A DNA stretch of 64,000 nucleotides. Origin: Streptomyces sp. NBC_00448 (GTDB lineage: Bacteria > Actinomycetota > Actinomycetes > Streptomycetales > Streptomycetaceae). The stretch covers positions 3,705,001 to 3,769,000 of the forward strand of contig NZ_CP107913.1 in the NCBI RefSeq assembly GCF_036014115.1. Reading direction: 5' to 3'. This document shows, one piece after another, positions 1-9,391 of this stretch. The stretch's first letter is position 1. Every line of letters begins with the position of its first letter. Under the pieces are notes generated by a model. It was given only the letters and a program-made list of their open reading frames with translations. It searched no databases and was not told the DNA's origin. The position numbers were made by a program, and so were the translations under genes.

Positions 1-180
1 CGGGCTTTCCCTTCGTTGTGTTCCAACCTTAGCAGAAGCTTTTCGGTCGGAATTACCACCCGCCTTTCGGAGACACGGATGCCCGACTCAAGATTTCTCT
101 CGACTGGGGGTTGGTGCCTTCGGCAAGCGAAGCGACAAGGTTCTCGCGCGTCATCCCGGACGAGTCCGGCTCGCGACAAC
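1..180 (-). other. pre-rRNA 5' leader of an off-window rRNA operon
   Basis: Read on the minus strand, the last 30 bases before the window edge (GAACACAACGAAGGGAAAGC and following) match what I remember of the conserved Streptomyces leader just upstream of 16S rRNA, which carries RNase III and box A-type processing signals. The stretch has no plausible gene and is less GC-rich than its surroundings. A consensus promoter lies directly upstream. The 16S gene itself would start a few hundred bases to the left of position 1. Assignment rests on remembered sequence similarity plus the promoter. Confidence 0.7.
26..31 (-). promoter_or_regulatory. possible second rRNA promoter (-10 element)
   Basis: A TAAGGT hexamer on the minus strand lies just before the conserved leader block. 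Streptomyces rRNA operons carry several tandem promoters, some with poor -35 boxes. At 17-bp spacing the -35 here would be AATTCC, which is weak. Confidence 0.4.
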
Positions 181-186
181 CGTTCT

Positions 187-215
187 AACCTACATCCGAC
201 CCAGGCACGCGTCAA
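187..215 (-). promoter_or_regulatory. strong vegetative promoter of the rRNA operon
   Basis: On the minus strand the -35 hexamer TTGACG (215-210) and the -10 hexamer TAGGTT (192-187) are separated by exactly 17 bases. This is close to consensus for the principal sigma factor HrdB. Transcription should begin near position 180 and run leftward. The -35 box touches the stop codon of the hypothetical gene ending at 217. Confidence 0.75.
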
Positions 216-216
216 A

Positions 217-831
217 TCAGCCGAAGGTGGACGGTGGCGTGTCGAGGTCCTCCAGCTCGATGCCCGGCGCGGCCAGGACCACGTCGCCGGCGAGGTGGAC
301 GTCGTACTGATCGCCGGTGGCCAGGTCGTCCACGCGGAAGTTATCCACAGGCAGCAAACCGCTGTCCGTGGAATGTGCTGTCCTTGTGAGGAGCGACCAG
401 GACTGGTCGACGGTGAGCGGTGCGAGGACGGGGGCCTGGAATGACACGAGACGTACGCGGGTGGCCGGCGCGCCCGGTTCGAGGCGGAGCAGCCGGGCGG
501 TGGCGATCAGGAACGCCGGCGATAGACCGGTGAACGCGTGCGCGGGCGCGTTGCCTTCTTGGGCGTACTCGCCGGTCGGGTCTGTTCTGACCCAGGTGAC
601 GCCGTCGATCGCGGCTGCGCGGACCTGCCATGCGGCGGCGTGCAGCTCGAGGCGGATGGGACGGCCGAGGTCGTCGATGGTGAGGTCGATCGATCCCGCG
701 TGTGCGCCTTCGGGCGTAGTGGTCTGCGCGGTGTAGCGCCAGCCGGAGGGGCCGGTGGCGCAATGGAAGTGTTCTGCACCCAGGGGAGTGTGGTCATGCG
801 TGTCGTAGAAGGAGTAGCGGCCGCGGGGCAT
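217..831 (-). CDS. conserved hypothetical protein, 204 aa
   Basis: I do not recognise a named family. The protein is soluble, without signal peptide or membrane segment. It opens with a His/Asp-rich stretch (YDTHDHTPLG, residues 9-18) and later alternates Trp-containing and charged strands, which suggests a beta-rich fold. ATG is at 831 with no obvious Shine-Dalgarno sequence. It lies downstream of ahcY on the same strand but behind a good terminator, so it is probably expressed separately or by read-through. Its stop touches the -35 box of the rRNA promoter. Coding character is supported by GC3 bias through the frame. Confidence 0.7.
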   Translation of the reverse strand: MPRGRYSFYDTHDHTPLGAEHFHCATGPSGWRYTAQTTTPEGAHAGSIDLTIDDLGRPIRLELHAAAWQVRAAAIDGVTWVRTDPTGEYAQEGNAPAHAFTGLSPAFLIATARLLRLEPGAPATRVRLVSFQAPVLAPLTVDQSWSLLTRTAHSTDSGLLPVDNFRVDDLATGDQYDVHLAGDVVLAAPGIELEDLDTPPSTFG

Positions 832-854
832 CGTCCGGTTTCGGGGTCTGGCAA

Positions 855-884
855 GGCCCCCGCCTCGCAGGCGAGACGGGGGCC
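855..884 (-). terminator. hairpin terminator after ahcY
   Basis: GGCCCCCG (855-862) pairs with CGGGGGCC (877-884), extended by CTCG/CGAG across one mismatch, with a 4-nt loop. There is no U-tract, as is usual in Streptomyces. It lies 58 bp after the ahcY stop and before the next minus-strand gene. Confidence 0.75.
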
Positions 885-942
885 GGTGCGCGGTGGATCT
901 GTTCGCCGCTGGGTGAGTCGCGCGGGCTCGCGACTACGCCGG

Positions 943-2394
<1,452 letters not shown>

Positions 2395-2623
2395 ACGGGC
2401 TGCTCCTCGTGGTGGTCGAGGTGGACATGGACACGGCGCTGCCGTGCGGCATGGCGTTCCGAGTACTACGGACACACCTGTCCCCTTGTGGCAGCGCAAT
2501 CCGTCGGAGGCCCTCTCTCCCTCGGCCGGTCGTTGTGCGATGACCGCCCGACCGCCATCAGCAGCGACGTCTGGCTACGTATGAATCTACACCGGACGGC
2601 GCTTCTGCCGCAGGGGGTCGCGG

Positions 2624-3583
2624 TCAGCGGCCGCCGGGGGTCTGGTCGGGGTCGGGGCCCGCCGCGGCGGCGGCCGCGCTGTAGATGTCGGGTTCGAGAT
2701 AGATGACGCGGGCGATCGGCACTGCGGCGCGGATACGTTCTTCGGCCGCGTCAATGGCGGCGGCGACCTGGACGGCGGTGTCGTCGTGGTCCACGGCGAT
2801 CTTCGCGGCGACCAGGAGTTCTTCCGGGCCGAGGTGGAGGGTGCGCATGTGGATGACACCGGTGACGGTGTCCCCGTCGGCGATGGCGGTGCGGATGCGG
2901 TCGCTGACCTCAGGACCGGCGCCTTCGCCGATCAGCAGGGACTTGGTCTCAGCGGCGAGGACAAGTGCGATGCAGATGAGGAGAGTTCCGATGCACAGGG
3001 TGCCGATACCGTCCCAGACGCCGCTGCCGGTGGCGAGGGCGATACCGACGCCGGCCAGGGCGAGGACGAGGCCGATCAGGGCGCCGAAGTCCTCCAGCAG
3101 AACGATGGGGAGTTCGGGTGCCTTGGCGCGGCGGATGAACTCGGCCCAGGACAGGTCGCCGCGGGTGTGGTTGGACTCCTTCATCGCGGTACGGAAGGAG
3201 GAGCCCTCGGCGAGGATCGCGAAGACCAGGACGCCGACCGGCCAGTACCAGTGATCGACGGGGTGCGGGTGGCTGATCTTCTCGTAGCCCTCGTAGAGGG
3301 CGAACATGCCGCCGACGGAGAACAGGACGATCGAGACGAGGAAGGCGTAGACGTAGCGTTCGCGGCCGTAGCCGAAGGGGTGTTCGTCGTTCGCGGCGCG
3401 CTTGGCCTTCTTGCCGCCGATGAGGAGGAGCGCCTGGTTGCCGGAGTCGGCCACGGAGTGCACGCCTTCGGCGAGCATCGAGGACGAGCCGCTGAACGCG
3501 AAGGCGACGAACTTGGCGACGGCGATCGCGAGGTTGGCGCTGAGGGCCGCGATGATCGCCTTGCTTCCGCCTGACGCGCTCAT
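2624..3583 (-). CDS. cation diffusion facilitator (CDF) transporter
   Basis: This is an inner-membrane divalent cation/proton antiporter, probably for Zn, Co, Fe or Mn. The 319-residue protein has about six membrane segments. The HxxxD metal site is seen in the second helix (HSVADSGNQ), with a second acidic helix around LEDFGALIG. A soluble C-terminal dimerisation domain follows, ending in an Ala/Gly/Pro-rich tail. ATG 3583 follows an AAGGAC sequence about 12 nt upstream. It lies 132 bp after manA and upstream of ahcY on the same strand. The metal cannot be inferred from sequence. Confidence 0.92.
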   Translation of the reverse strand: MSASGGSKAIIAALSANLAIAVAKFVAFAFSGSSSMLAEGVHSVADSGNQALLLIGGKKAKRAANDEHPFGYGRERYVYAFLVSIVLFSVGGMFALYEGYEKISHPHPVDHWYWPVGVLVFAILAEGSSFRTAMKESNHTRGDLSWAEFIRRAKAPELPIVLLEDFGALIGLVLALAGVGIALATGSGVWDGIGTLCIGTLLICIALVLAAETKSLLIGEGAGPEVSDRIRTAIADGDTVTGVIHMRTLHLGPEELLVAAKIAVDHDDTAVQVAAAIDAAEERIRAAVPIARVIYLEPDIYSAAAAAAGPDPDQTPGGR

Positions 3584-3715
3584 GGGTGGTGGGTGTCCTT
3601 TCGGTCGGCTCGGTCGGCGGGCGCTCGGAACCCGTCGGTTCGGGGGGGGTGCGGACGGGCATTGTCGCAGAGCCCTGTGGCGGTGTCCCGGTCGTCTGGC
3701 GGTGCGTCAGGCGGG

Positions 3716-4951
3716 CTACGCGGTCACGGTCGCCCGGAAGACGGTTCCCTGGCCGGTGAGTTCGGTGCGTTCGCCGGCTGGGACGTAGGCGGATTCGCCC
3801 TGGGAGAGGGTGAGGGTGGCGGCAGGAGAGGAGGAGGCGTGGGAGGCGTCGACGGTGCGCAGGCGGATCTCGCCGCTGGTGCACAGCAGGATCTGCGGGG
3901 TGCCGGCGGGCAGTGTGCGGGGGTCGGCGCCGGGGGCGAGCAGGTAGCGGGAGAGGCGGAACTCGTCGATGGGGGCCGGGTAGAGCTCCTCGCCGTCGGG
4001 CGCGGCCTCAGGACGGAGCACGCCCGGGTCGCCGGCCTCGAAGCGGACGATGCGCAGGAGTTCGGGTACGTCGATGTGCTTGGGGGTGAGGCCGCAGCGC
4101 AGGACGTTGTCGGAGTTGGCCATGATCTCGACGCCGAGCCCGTCGAGGTAGGCGTGCGGAACGCCGGCACCGAGGTAGAGGGCTTCGCCGGGCTGGAGGC
4201 GTACGTGGTTGAGCAGCATCGCGGCGATGATGCCGCGGTCGCCTGGGAAGCTGTGGGCGGCCTTGGCGTAGGCGGCGTAGGCGGCGGCGTGGGAGGTGCC
4301 GGGGGTCGTTGCCAGGCGGGCGGCGGCCTCGGTGGCGGCGCGTACGGTCTCGGCCATGGCGGCGGGGTCCGCGCCGAGGACGGCCGCGAGGACCTCGCGC
4401 AGGGCGCGGTCCTCGGGGTGGGCGCGCAGGATGTCGACGTAGGGCGTGAGGGTGGGGACACCCAGGGCGTCGATGAGGTCGGCGCCCTCCGCGGGCCGGC
4501 GGAAGCCGCACAGGCCGTCGAAGGGCGACAGCGCGACGATCATCTCGGGCTTGTGGTTGGCGTCCTTGTAGTTGCGCTGCGGGGCGTCCAGGGGAATCCC
4601 GCGGGCCTCCTCCTCGGCGTAACCGGCCGCGGCCTGGGCGAGGTCGGGGTGGACCTGGAGGGAGAGGGGCGCGCCGGCGGCGAGGACCTTGAACAGGAAG
4701 GGCAGGCGGGGGCCGAAGCGCTTGACGGCTGCTTCGCCGAGTTCCGCGGTGGGGTCCGCGTCGATGACGGCGTCGAGGGCGACGGGGCCCTGGCCGCGGT
4801 CGATGCGGGAGGGGGCTCCGGGGTGGGCGCCCATCCACAGTTCGGCTTGGGGCTCGCCGGTGGGCGCGGTGCCGAGGAGTTCGGGGATGGCGGTGGTGGA
4901 GCCCCAGGCGTAGGGGCGGATGGTGTTGGTGAGGCGGTTCATTCCGGTCAT
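3716..4951 (-). CDS. manA: mannose-6-phosphate isomerase, class I
   Basis: Interconverts fructose-6-phosphate and mannose-6-phosphate, the entry step to GDP-mannose for glycans and protein mannosylation. The 411-residue cupin-type protein carries the zinc-site motif QVHPD (about residues 99-103) and the NHKPE motif around residue 130. The frame is open far upstream, but ATG 4951 overlaps the stop of the SIS gene as ATGA. That makes translational coupling likely and fixes this start over the ATG nine bases downstream. It belongs with the SIS, Trm112-like and phosphomannomutase genes. Confidence 0.95.
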   Translation of the reverse strand: MTGMNRLTNTIRPYAWGSTTAIPELLGTAPTGEPQAELWMGAHPGAPSRIDRGQGPVALDAVIDADPTAELGEAAVKRFGPRLPFLFKVLAAGAPLSLQVHPDLAQAAAGYAEEEARGIPLDAPQRNYKDANHKPEMIVALSPFDGLCGFRRPAEGADLIDALGVPTLTPYVDILRAHPEDRALREVLAAVLGADPAAMAETVRAATEAAARLATTPGTSHAAAYAAYAKAAHSFPGDRGIIAAMLLNHVRLQPGEALYLGAGVPHAYLDGLGVEIMANSDNVLRCGLTPKHIDVPELLRIVRFEAGDPGVLRPEAAPDGEELYPAPIDEFRLSRYLLAPGADPRTLPAGTPQILLCTSGEIRLRTVDASHASSSPAATLTLSQGESAYVPAGERTELTGQGTVFRATVTA

Positions 4952-6090
4952 GGTCTCTCGGTCGAGGCGACAGCCAGGTACGCGGCGGCGAAGTCGGTGA
5001 GGGCGAGGAGTTCTGCGGCGGTGTCGAGCGGGCCACCGCCGGGAGCGGTGATCTCGCTGAGCGGGGTGTCGTGGGCGTATGCCTGCTCGCGGGCGGCGGG
5101 TGCCGCGGAGCCGGGCTGGTCGGGGGCCTCCTGGAACAGGACGATGCGCAGTCGCAGTTCCTGGGTGTCCTCGACCCGGTCGCGGAAGAAGTCGTCGGGG
5201 TCGCCGGCCAGGGTGTGGGCGCCGGCCTGCAGGGGGCCGTGAGCGGTGAGGGCGGCAGGCAGTTCGGCGGCGAGTGCGGGCCGACCGGCGCGGGTGGCGA
5301 GGACGGTCGCGAAGCGGCGCGCACCGGCGGCGGCGACCGGGCCCTGGCTCCACAACAGGGGCAGGGAGCCGTCGAGTTCGGCGGCGAGGGTCTTGGCCGG
5401 GTTGCTGTAGGTCGCGACGGCCGGGCCGCAGCGGGCGGCGATCGCGTCGAGCCGGTCGGCGACGGCCTGGAGGGCGCTGGTGGATGCGCTGATCAGGCCG
5501 ATCCGGCCGATGAGGGCCAGCACCGGGGTGAGCAGTGCCCAGAACGCGCCGGTGTCGGTCGTCGCCGGGGCGACGTCGTCGGCGGAGTCGAAGCCGCCGC
5601 CCGGACCGGCGAAGGGCAGCGCGATGCCGTGGACCTGTCCGACGGCGTCGGCCAGCGGGGCTCTGGCCGGGGTGACGGCGGCGGCGGTGCAGCCGCGGCG
5701 GTACGCCTGCTCGACGAGGTCGGTGAGGCCCTGCTCGGTGCCGTGCTCGCTGAGCAGGAGCAGCAGGTCGAGGGGGCCGGTCCAGCCGGGCAGGGTCCAG
5801 CGGGCCTGCGCCGGCGTGGGGCCGGTCGGGGTGAGCAACTGGACCGGGGCCGCACCGGAGCCGAGCGCGGCGAACAGGTCGGCGACGGCGGCGGCCTCGG
5901 GACCGCTGCCCGCGATGAGCAGCGCCCGCGGACGGCCGTCGGGCCGCAGTTCGGCCAAGCCCGCTTCCTCGGCGAGGCGCAGGGCGGTGCGCACCCGTGC
6001 GCCGGCCGCGGCGACGCCGCGCAGCAGTCCGTGGACGTCGGCGCGGGCGAGCGCGTCGGGGTCCTCCAACAGCGACTCGTCGAACAACAC
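4948..6090 (-). CDS. SIS-domain phosphosugar isomerase-like protein
   Basis: This 380-residue protein resembles the bifunctional phosphoglucose/phosphomannose isomerase family and has two SIS-like sugar-phosphate binding lobes (AGSGPEA near residue 61; TYSNPAKTLAAELDGSLP near residue 230). Known members isomerise phosphosugars, but activity of the actinobacterial version beside manA is not established. GTG 6090 is preceded by GGGAGGTC. It starts 33 bp after the Trm112-like gene and overlaps manA by 4 nt (ATGA), so the three genes form one operon. A homologue, as I recall Rv3256c, sits at the same place in mycobacteria. Confidence 0.85.
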   Translation of the reverse strand: MLFDESLLEDPDALARADVHGLLRGVAAAGARVRTALRLAEEAGLAELRPDGRPRALLIAGSGPEAAAVADLFAALGSGAAPVQLLTPTGPTPAQARWTLPGWTGPLDLLLLLSEHGTEQGLTDLVEQAYRRGCTAAAVTPARAPLADAVGQVHGIALPFAGPGGGFDSADDVAPATTDTGAFWALLTPVLALIGRIGLISASTSALQAVADRLDAIAARCGPAVATYSNPAKTLAAELDGSLPLLWSQGPVAAAGARRFATVLATRAGRPALAAELPAALTAHGPLQAGAHTLAGDPDDFFRDRVEDTQELRLRIVLFQEAPDQPGSAAPAAREQAYAHDTPLSEITAPGGGPLDTAAELLALTDFAAAYLAVASTERP

Positions 6091-6123
6091 GACCTCCCGG
6101 TCGGGTGCGGGTACGGCCTGGGG

Positions 6124-6303
6124 TCAGGCGGGGCGGCGGGCCTCGTCGACGAGGAGCACGGGGATGTCGTCGCGCACGGGGTAGGCCAGGCCACAGGTGT
6201 CGGAGGTGCACAGGAGTTCGGCCGCGGCGTCGTCCTCGCGCAGGGGCGCGTGGCAGGCCGGGCAGGCAAGGATCTCCAGGAGGCTGGGTTCGACGAGCGG
6301 CAT
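6124..6303 (-). CDS. Trm112-family small zinc-binding protein
   Basis: This 59-residue protein has two CxxC-like knuckles: Cys14/Cys17 (ACPACH) and Cys32/Cys37 (CTSDTC), followed by YPVRDDIPVLL. That is the standard bacterial Trm112 (UPF0434/YcaR) signature. Eukaryotic Trm112 activates methyltransferases; bacterial partners are poorly known. ATG 6303 has a strong GGAGGACCC ribosome site. It is first in the Trm112-SIS-manA operon, 248 bp downstream of phosphomannomutase, with a possible promoter of its own. Confidence 0.92.
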   Translation of the reverse strand: MPLVEPSLLEILACPACHAPLREDDAAAELLCTSDTCGLAYPVRDDIPVLLVDEARRPA

Positions 6304-6358
6304 GGCGGGTCCTCCGTGCGGGTTGCGGCGGTCGTGGGCCGTTGCGGCCTGCGGGTTC

Positions 6359-6364
6359 AGCCTA
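6359..6364 (-). promoter_or_regulatory. candidate -10 element for the Trm112-SIS-manA operon
   Basis: TAGGCT on the minus strand, about 56 nt before the Trm112-like ATG. A hairpin (GGCGGGTC/GACCCGCC, 6379-6395) lies just upstream and could end manB transcription. No good -35 is visible. Confidence 0.35.
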
Positions 6365-6551
6365 TCGCCGTGCCCGGTGGCGGGTCGGACCCGCCCGCTT
6401 GCCGGCTCCCGTCCGGGCGCGGCCGGGTGCCGGGCGGCCCATCCGGGCCGCGGTACGGCGCCGCCCGGACGCCCGGTCCCTGCCGGCAACCAGCCGAACG
6501 GCGCCGCCGTACAGGCCTGTCGGCCCGGCGAGGACAGCGGGGACAGCGCGG

Positions 6552-7937
6552 TCAGCCGCGGACGATGGCGAGCACCCGGTCGCGCAGGAGCCCGACCGTC
6601 GCGGCGTCGCGGGCCTCGACGTTGAGCCGCAGCAGCGGCTCGGTGTTGGACGCGCGCAGGTTGAACCACCAGTCGGGGGTGGAGACGGTCAGGCCGTCGA
6701 GTTCGTCGAAGCTGACGCCCTCCTCCGCCGAGAACGCGGCCCGTACGGCGGCGGTGCGGCCGGCCTGGTCGGCGACGGTGCTGTTGATCTCGCCGGAGCC
6801 CGCGTAGCGGTCGTAGGAGGCGACGAGGGCGGACAGCGAGCCCTCCTGGGAGCCGAGGGCGGCCAGCAGGTGGAGCGCGGCGAGCATGCCCGTGTCGGCG
6901 TTCCAGAACTCGCGGAAGTAGTAGTGCGCGGAGTGCTCGCCACCGAAGACGGCGCCCGTCTGTGCCATCCGCTGCTTGATGAAGGAGTGGCCGACGCGGG
7001 TACGCACCGCGGTGCCGCCGTGCTCGGCGATGACCTCGGGCACCGAGCGGGAGGTGATCAGGTTGTGGATGACGGCGGCGCCCGGGTGCTTGGCCAGCTC
7101 GCGGGCGGCGACCAGCGCGGTGACGGCCGAGGGGGAGACGGGTTCGCCGCGTTCGTCCACCGCGAAGCAGCGGTCCGCGTCGCCGTCGAAGGCGAGGCCG
7201 AGGTCGGCGCCGGTCTCGCGGACCTTCTCCTGGAGGTCGACGAGGTTCTTCGGGTCGAGCGGGTTGGCCTCGTGGTTGGGGAAGGTGCCGTCGAGCTCGA
7301 AGTACATCGGCACCAGGTCGATCGGCAGGCCGTCCAGGACGGTCGGCACAGTGTGGCCGCCCATCCCGTTCCCCGCGTCCACGACGACCTTCAGCGGGCG
7401 GATGCCGGACAGGTCGACCAGGGAGCGCAGGAAGCCCGCGTAGTCGCCGAGGACGTCGCGGGTGGTGATGGTGCCCGGGGTGGCGGCGCCGGCCGGCAGC
7501 CCGGTCGCGGACCACTGCTCGGCCAGGTCGCGGATCTCGGCGAGGCCGGTGTCCTGGCCGACGGGTGCGGCACCGGCCCGGCACATCTTGATGCCGTTGT
7601 ACCGGGCGGGGTTGTGGCTGGCGGTGAACATCGCGCCGGGCAGGTCGAGACGGCCGCTGGCGAAGTACAGCTCGTCGGTGGAGCACAGGCCGATCTCGGT
7701 CACGTCCGCGCCCCTGGAGGCGGCGCCACGCGCGAAGGCGTGGGACAGCCCGGGCGAGGAAGGCCGCATGTCGTGGCCGACGACGACGGCGGTGGCGCCG
7801 GTGACCGTGGCGAAAGCGGCGCCGAAGACCTCGGCGAGCGGCTCGTCCCACTGGTCGGGGACGACTCCGCGGATGTCGTACGCCTTGATGATCTGCGACA
7901 GGTCGGGTGACGCCGAAGAACCCGATGATTGGGGCAC
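6552..7937 (-). CDS. manB: phosphomannomutase/phosphoglucomutase
   Basis: Converts mannose-6-phosphate to mannose-1-phosphate, and probably glucose-6-phosphate to glucose-1-phosphate, for GDP-mannose synthesis. The 461-residue alpha-D-phosphohexomutase has the phosphoserine loop TASHNP (residues 105-110, catalytic Ser107), the Mg-binding DGDADR near residue 254, a sugar-specificity GGEHSAHYYFR motif, and the C-terminal phosphate-binding RASNTEP. The start is GTG 7937 with AAAGGTG upstream. Paired with manA it supplies the mannosyl donor route. Confidence 0.95.
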   Translation of the reverse strand: MPQSSGSSASPDLSQIIKAYDIRGVVPDQWDEPLAEVFGAAFATVTGATAVVVGHDMRPSSPGLSHAFARGAASRGADVTEIGLCSTDELYFASGRLDLPGAMFTASHNPARYNGIKMCRAGAAPVGQDTGLAEIRDLAEQWSATGLPAGAATPGTITTRDVLGDYAGFLRSLVDLSGIRPLKVVVDAGNGMGGHTVPTVLDGLPIDLVPMYFELDGTFPNHEANPLDPKNLVDLQEKVRETGADLGLAFDGDADRCFAVDERGEPVSPSAVTALVAARELAKHPGAAVIHNLITSRSVPEVIAEHGGTAVRTRVGHSFIKQRMAQTGAVFGGEHSAHYYFREFWNADTGMLAALHLLAALGSQEGSLSALVASYDRYAGSGEINSTVADQAGRTAAVRAAFSAEEGVSFDELDGLTVSTPDWWFNLRASNTEPLLRLNVEARDAATVGLLRDRVLAIVRG

Positions 7938-8013
7938 TGCACACCTTTGCGTTACGGTCCCGGGCGGTCCGGTCCGGACAACCTATCCGAGACGCGGTCC
8001 GGGGCCGGCGGGC

Positions 8014-8388
8014 CTACTGGTCCGGTGACCGCAGGACCCGCAGGTGCCCGCGCCGGGCGACCTCCACCGGGTCGATGTCGCGCGCGGTGGCCGCACCGCC
8101 CTGGCCGCGTTCGTGCGGGCGGGCCGCTTCCCTGACCGCGTTGGCGAGGGCTTCGAGGTCGTCGCCGCTGGGCCGGACCGGGCCGGTGTCGGTGGCCAGG
8201 CGGACGACCTCCCAGCCGCGCGGCGCGGTGAGCCGCTCGGAGTGCTCCGAGCACAGGTCGTAGCAGTGGGGTTCGGCGTACGTGGCCAGCGGGCCGAGCA
8301 CGGCTGTGGAGTCCGCGTAGACGTACGTCAGTGTCGCGACGGCGGGGCGGCCGCAAGCGGTGCGCGAACAGCGACGTACAGGGCTCAC
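8014..8388 (-). CDS. DUF3499 family protein
   Basis: This 124-residue soluble protein is found beside phosphomannomutase across actinobacteria. Four cysteines (Cys7, Cys12, Cys42, Cys46 from the chosen start) form a zinc-ribbon-like pattern (RRCSRTACG and HCYDLC). Function unknown. The frame is open to an ATG at 8565, but conservation begins at GTG 8388 (SPVRRCSR), and the extra 59 residues look like low-complexity intergenic translation, so I prefer the shorter form. It lies 76 bp before manB. Confidence 0.8.
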   Translation of the reverse strand: MSPVRRCSRTACGRPAVATLTYVYADSTAVLGPLATYAEPHCYDLCSEHSERLTAPRGWEVVRLATDTGPVRPSGDDLEALANAVREAARPHERGQGGAATARDIDPVEVARRGHLRVLRSPDQ

Positions 8389-8777
8389 GAGGTTGGACGG
8401 TACCGCACTCTTGAGCGGGCCGCGACGACTCTCCGCCAGGTCACCCGGTCGTGTCGCTCGGCGCCGTTCGGGGCCGGCTACGCCGGATGTACGAGGCTGA
8501 CCTGCGGCAACCGTCGGAGCGCCAGAAGCGGATACCGAGAGTAACGCTCTGGCCGCCGTCGTCACGTGCGTCGGGTTCGCATGCCGGCTGGCGGATATCC
8601 GTCACTTCTGTGGCCCGATCCGGTCCCAACGGGAAACGTATCCGGCAGTAACCGGTCACTGTCGCGGTCGCAGACGCGGCTCCCGGCCGGGGCGCGGCTC
8701 GCCCGTACGGCGGGCCGGGCGCGGGTGGAGGTGACGCCCTGCTGTGCGTACCCGTCTCGGGGGCTAGGCTCACGCTG
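8389..8777. other. divergent intergenic region
   Basis: About 390 bp between the DUF3499 gene and the zincin-like gene. The DUF3499 reading frame stays open to 8565, so a longer form is possible. For the plus-strand gene, TAGGCT (8765-8770) is followed by exactly seven bases and ATG, a leaderless arrangement. I see no small gene or strong repeat here. Confidence 0.5.
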
Positions 8778-9230
8778 ATGGACAGTTCGGCCCCCACTCC
8801 CCCGCCCCAGCCCGCGCCTCGGCCGCGGCACCGCGACCGCCACGGCCGCGGCATGCGCGGGCCCATCGCGCCCCCGCAGGTGCCGCTCGCGCTCAGCCGG
8901 GCCGACGCCTTCGACGACCTGGTGCGCGATGCCGCCGACCGGTTGGAGCGGCGCTGGCCGCAGCTGGCCGACGTGGAGTTCGCCGTGCAGGACGTTCCCT
9001 GGCCGCAGGACACTCCGCCGTCCGACGACGACCCGGTGCCGCTCGGGCGGCTGATCGGCGCGGCGAAGGACCGGCCGAGCCGGATCGTGGTCTACCGCCG
9101 CCCGGTGGAGATCCGCGCCAAGGGCCGCGACGAGCGGGCGCTGCTGGTGCACGAGATCGTCGTCGAGCAGGTCGCCGAGCTGCTGGGGCTGTCGCCGGAG
9201 AACGTCGACCCCAAATACGGCGAGGAGTGA
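8778..9230 (+). CDS. zincin-like (PF06262-type) metallopeptidase family protein, degenerate motif
   Basis: The 150-residue protein has a Pro/Arg-rich N-terminus (1-30) and then the compact fold of the minimal zincin family. At the expected catalytic helix it reads LLVHEIVVEQVAELLGL: His125 and Glu126 are present, but the second zinc histidine of HExxH (position 129) is Val. It is therefore unlikely to be a normal zinc peptidase. ATG 8778 follows a TAGGCT -10-like hexamer by seven bases, suggesting a leaderless mRNA. Orthologues sit at the same place in mycobacteria (Rv3259, from memory). Confidence 0.85.
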   Translation: MDSSAPTPPPQPAPRPRHRDRHGRGMRGPIAPPQVPLALSRADAFDDLVRDAADRLERRWPQLADVEFAVQDVPWPQDTPPSDDDPVPLGRLIGAAKDRPSRIVVYRRPVEIRAKGRDERALLVHEIVVEQVAELLGLSPENVDPKYGEE

Positions 9231-9234
9231 GCGC

Positions 9235-9261
9235 CGCCTTCACACCCTGGGTGCGAAGGCG
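9235..9261. terminator. hairpin between convergent genes
   Basis: CGCCTTC (9235-9241) pairs with GAAGGCG (9255-9261), and CACCC with GGGTG inside, with one A/C mismatch. It lies directly after the zincin-like stop and faces the DUF5719 gene from the other side. Confidence 0.7.
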
Positions 9262-9322
9262 GCACGACGGCGCCTGCAACCCTAGGACGCCAGGCGCCCC
9301 AGGAGGCCAAGCACCCTAGGCC

Positions 9323-9384
9323 GTCACGCACCCCCGGAGGCCAGGCGCCCAAGGCGGTCACGCACCCCCGGGAGCCAGGCGCCC
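9323..9384. repeat. imperfect 28-bp tandem repeat, period 34
   Basis: Two copies (9323-9350 and 9357-9384) differ at two bases and share gtcacgcacccccgg; a partial related block lies just before (9287-9320). They occupy the gap between two convergent genes and look like intergenic expansion rather than a protein-coding or CRISPR repeat. Confidence 0.6.
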
Positions 9385-9391
9385 CAGGACG

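Noticed and set aside
2395..2623. Possible SAM/SAH riboswitch upstream of ahcY
   Set aside because: I could not find the conserved core of the SAH element or a pseudoknot pairing. A covariance-model search would settle it.
8389..8565. N-terminal extension of the DUF3499 protein
   Set aside because: Conserved sequence begins at the GTG at 8388; the extra residues are low-complexity. Not fully excluded because the ribosome site of the short form is weak.
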